Source of the DNA: Burkholderiales bacterium UBA1834
GTDB taxonomy: Bacteria; Pseudomonadota; Gammaproteobacteria; Burkholderiales; Burkholderiaceae_C
Length of the DNA stretch: 6,837 nucleotides
Direction of reading: 5' to 3'
Assembly: GCA_002339015.1 (NCBI GenBank)
Contig: DDJC01000018.1
Coordinates: 9,354-16,190, forward strand
Shown here: positions 6,606 to 6,837 of the stretch, in pieces
Layout: each line of letters opens with the position of its first letter
How positions within the stretch are numbered: the stretch's first letter is position 1
The notes under the pieces: generated by a model
Told to the model about the DNA's origin: nothing
Databases searched by the model: none
Seen by the model: only the letters and a program-made list of their open reading frames with translations
Made by a program: the position numbers and the translations under genes

Positions 6606-6837
6606 ATGCTGACCTTCCAGCAACTGATCCTGCGTCTGCAAAGCTACTGGGACGCCCAGGGCTGCGCGCTGCTGCAACCCTACGACATGGAAGTGGGGGC
6701 GGGCACCAGCCACACGGCCACCTTCCTGCGCGCCCTGGGCCCGGAGCCCTGGAAGGCCGCTTACGTGCAGCCCAGTCGCCGTCCCAAGGATGGCCGCTAT
6801 GGCGAGAATCCCAACCGCCTGCAGCACTACTACCAGT
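6606..6837 (+). CDS. glyQ: Glycine--tRNA ligase alpha subunit GlyQ (5' part, cut by window edge)
   Basis: This is the N-terminal 77 residues of the alpha subunit of the bacterial alpha2-beta2 glycyl-tRNA synthetase, which carries the class II catalytic core and charges tRNA-Gly in the cytoplasm. The visible signatures are LQSYWDAQGCALLQPYDME, VGAGTSH, LGPEPW, AAYVQPSRRP and DGRYGENPNRLQHYYQ, matching E. coli GlyQ almost residue for residue through the last motifs. The ATG at 6606 gives MLTFQQLILRLQ, the usual start in Burkholderiales as I recall it; AAGG lies about eight bases upstream. It follows lnt after 134 nt that hold a candidate promoter and a hairpin, so it is probably transcribed at least partly on its own. 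glyS is expected downstream, outside the window. Confidence 0.96.
   Translation, partial: MLTFQQLILRLQSYWDAQGCALLQPYDMEVGAGTSHTATFLRALGPEPWKAAYVQPSRRPKDGRYGENPNRLQHYYQ

Noticed and set aside
6081..6827. Minus-strand open frame (248 codons) across the lnt end and glyQ
   Set aside because: It spans the catalytic region of lnt and the start of glyQ in antisense, with no recognisable domain.

Overview
This is a chromosomal, mostly housekeeping segment of a GC-rich betaproteobacterium, most likely order Burkholderiales (Comamonadaceae or a close relative). Three things point there: the gene orders corC-lnt-glyQ and dksA-STAS gene-hslV, the HslV form with a short propeptide (MENYHG before the catalytic Thr) and a longer first hairpin, and a DksA that carries a Lys/Ala/Pro-rich tail and ends in LKQKMFGD. 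The placement is made from memory of these families; no search was run.

Two divergent blocks meet in an 85-bp intergenic region (3919-4003). The left block runs on the minus strand: a COG0523/CobW-type metallochaperone GTPase (2857-3918), dksA (2017-2736), a 592-residue STAS-domain protein of unknown function (205-1983), and the 5' part of hslV (196 down to 1, cut by the window edge). The dksA-STAS and STAS-hslV gaps are only 33 and 8 nt, so these three are probably co-transcribed. The 120-nt gap before dksA holds a candidate promoter and several possible stem-loops.

The right block runs on the plus strand: corC/ybeX (4004-4903), lnt (4900-6471, a 4-nt GTGA overlap with corC), then a 134-nt gap with a candidate promoter and a terminator-like hairpin, then the 5' part of glyQ (6606 onward, cut by the edge). 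CorC and Lnt form the conserved cell-envelope pair also seen in E. coli, here without ybeZ-ybeY immediately upstream.

The functional themes are metal handling and stringent-response transcription control (the GTPase and a DksA that lacks three of four zinc ligands), proteolysis (HslV), lipoprotein maturation (Lnt) and translation (GlyQ). I see no mobile element, CRISPR array, tRNA or rRNA gene. The least understood gene is the STAS protein. It contains a tandem duplication of a helical module plus a STAS-like module, and neither copy has the serine that is phosphorylated in classical anti-sigma antagonists. The other candidates for a second look are the GTPase next to a zinc-ligand-poor DksA, the histone-H1-like tail on DksA, and the RNA hairpins ahead of dksA and glyQ.
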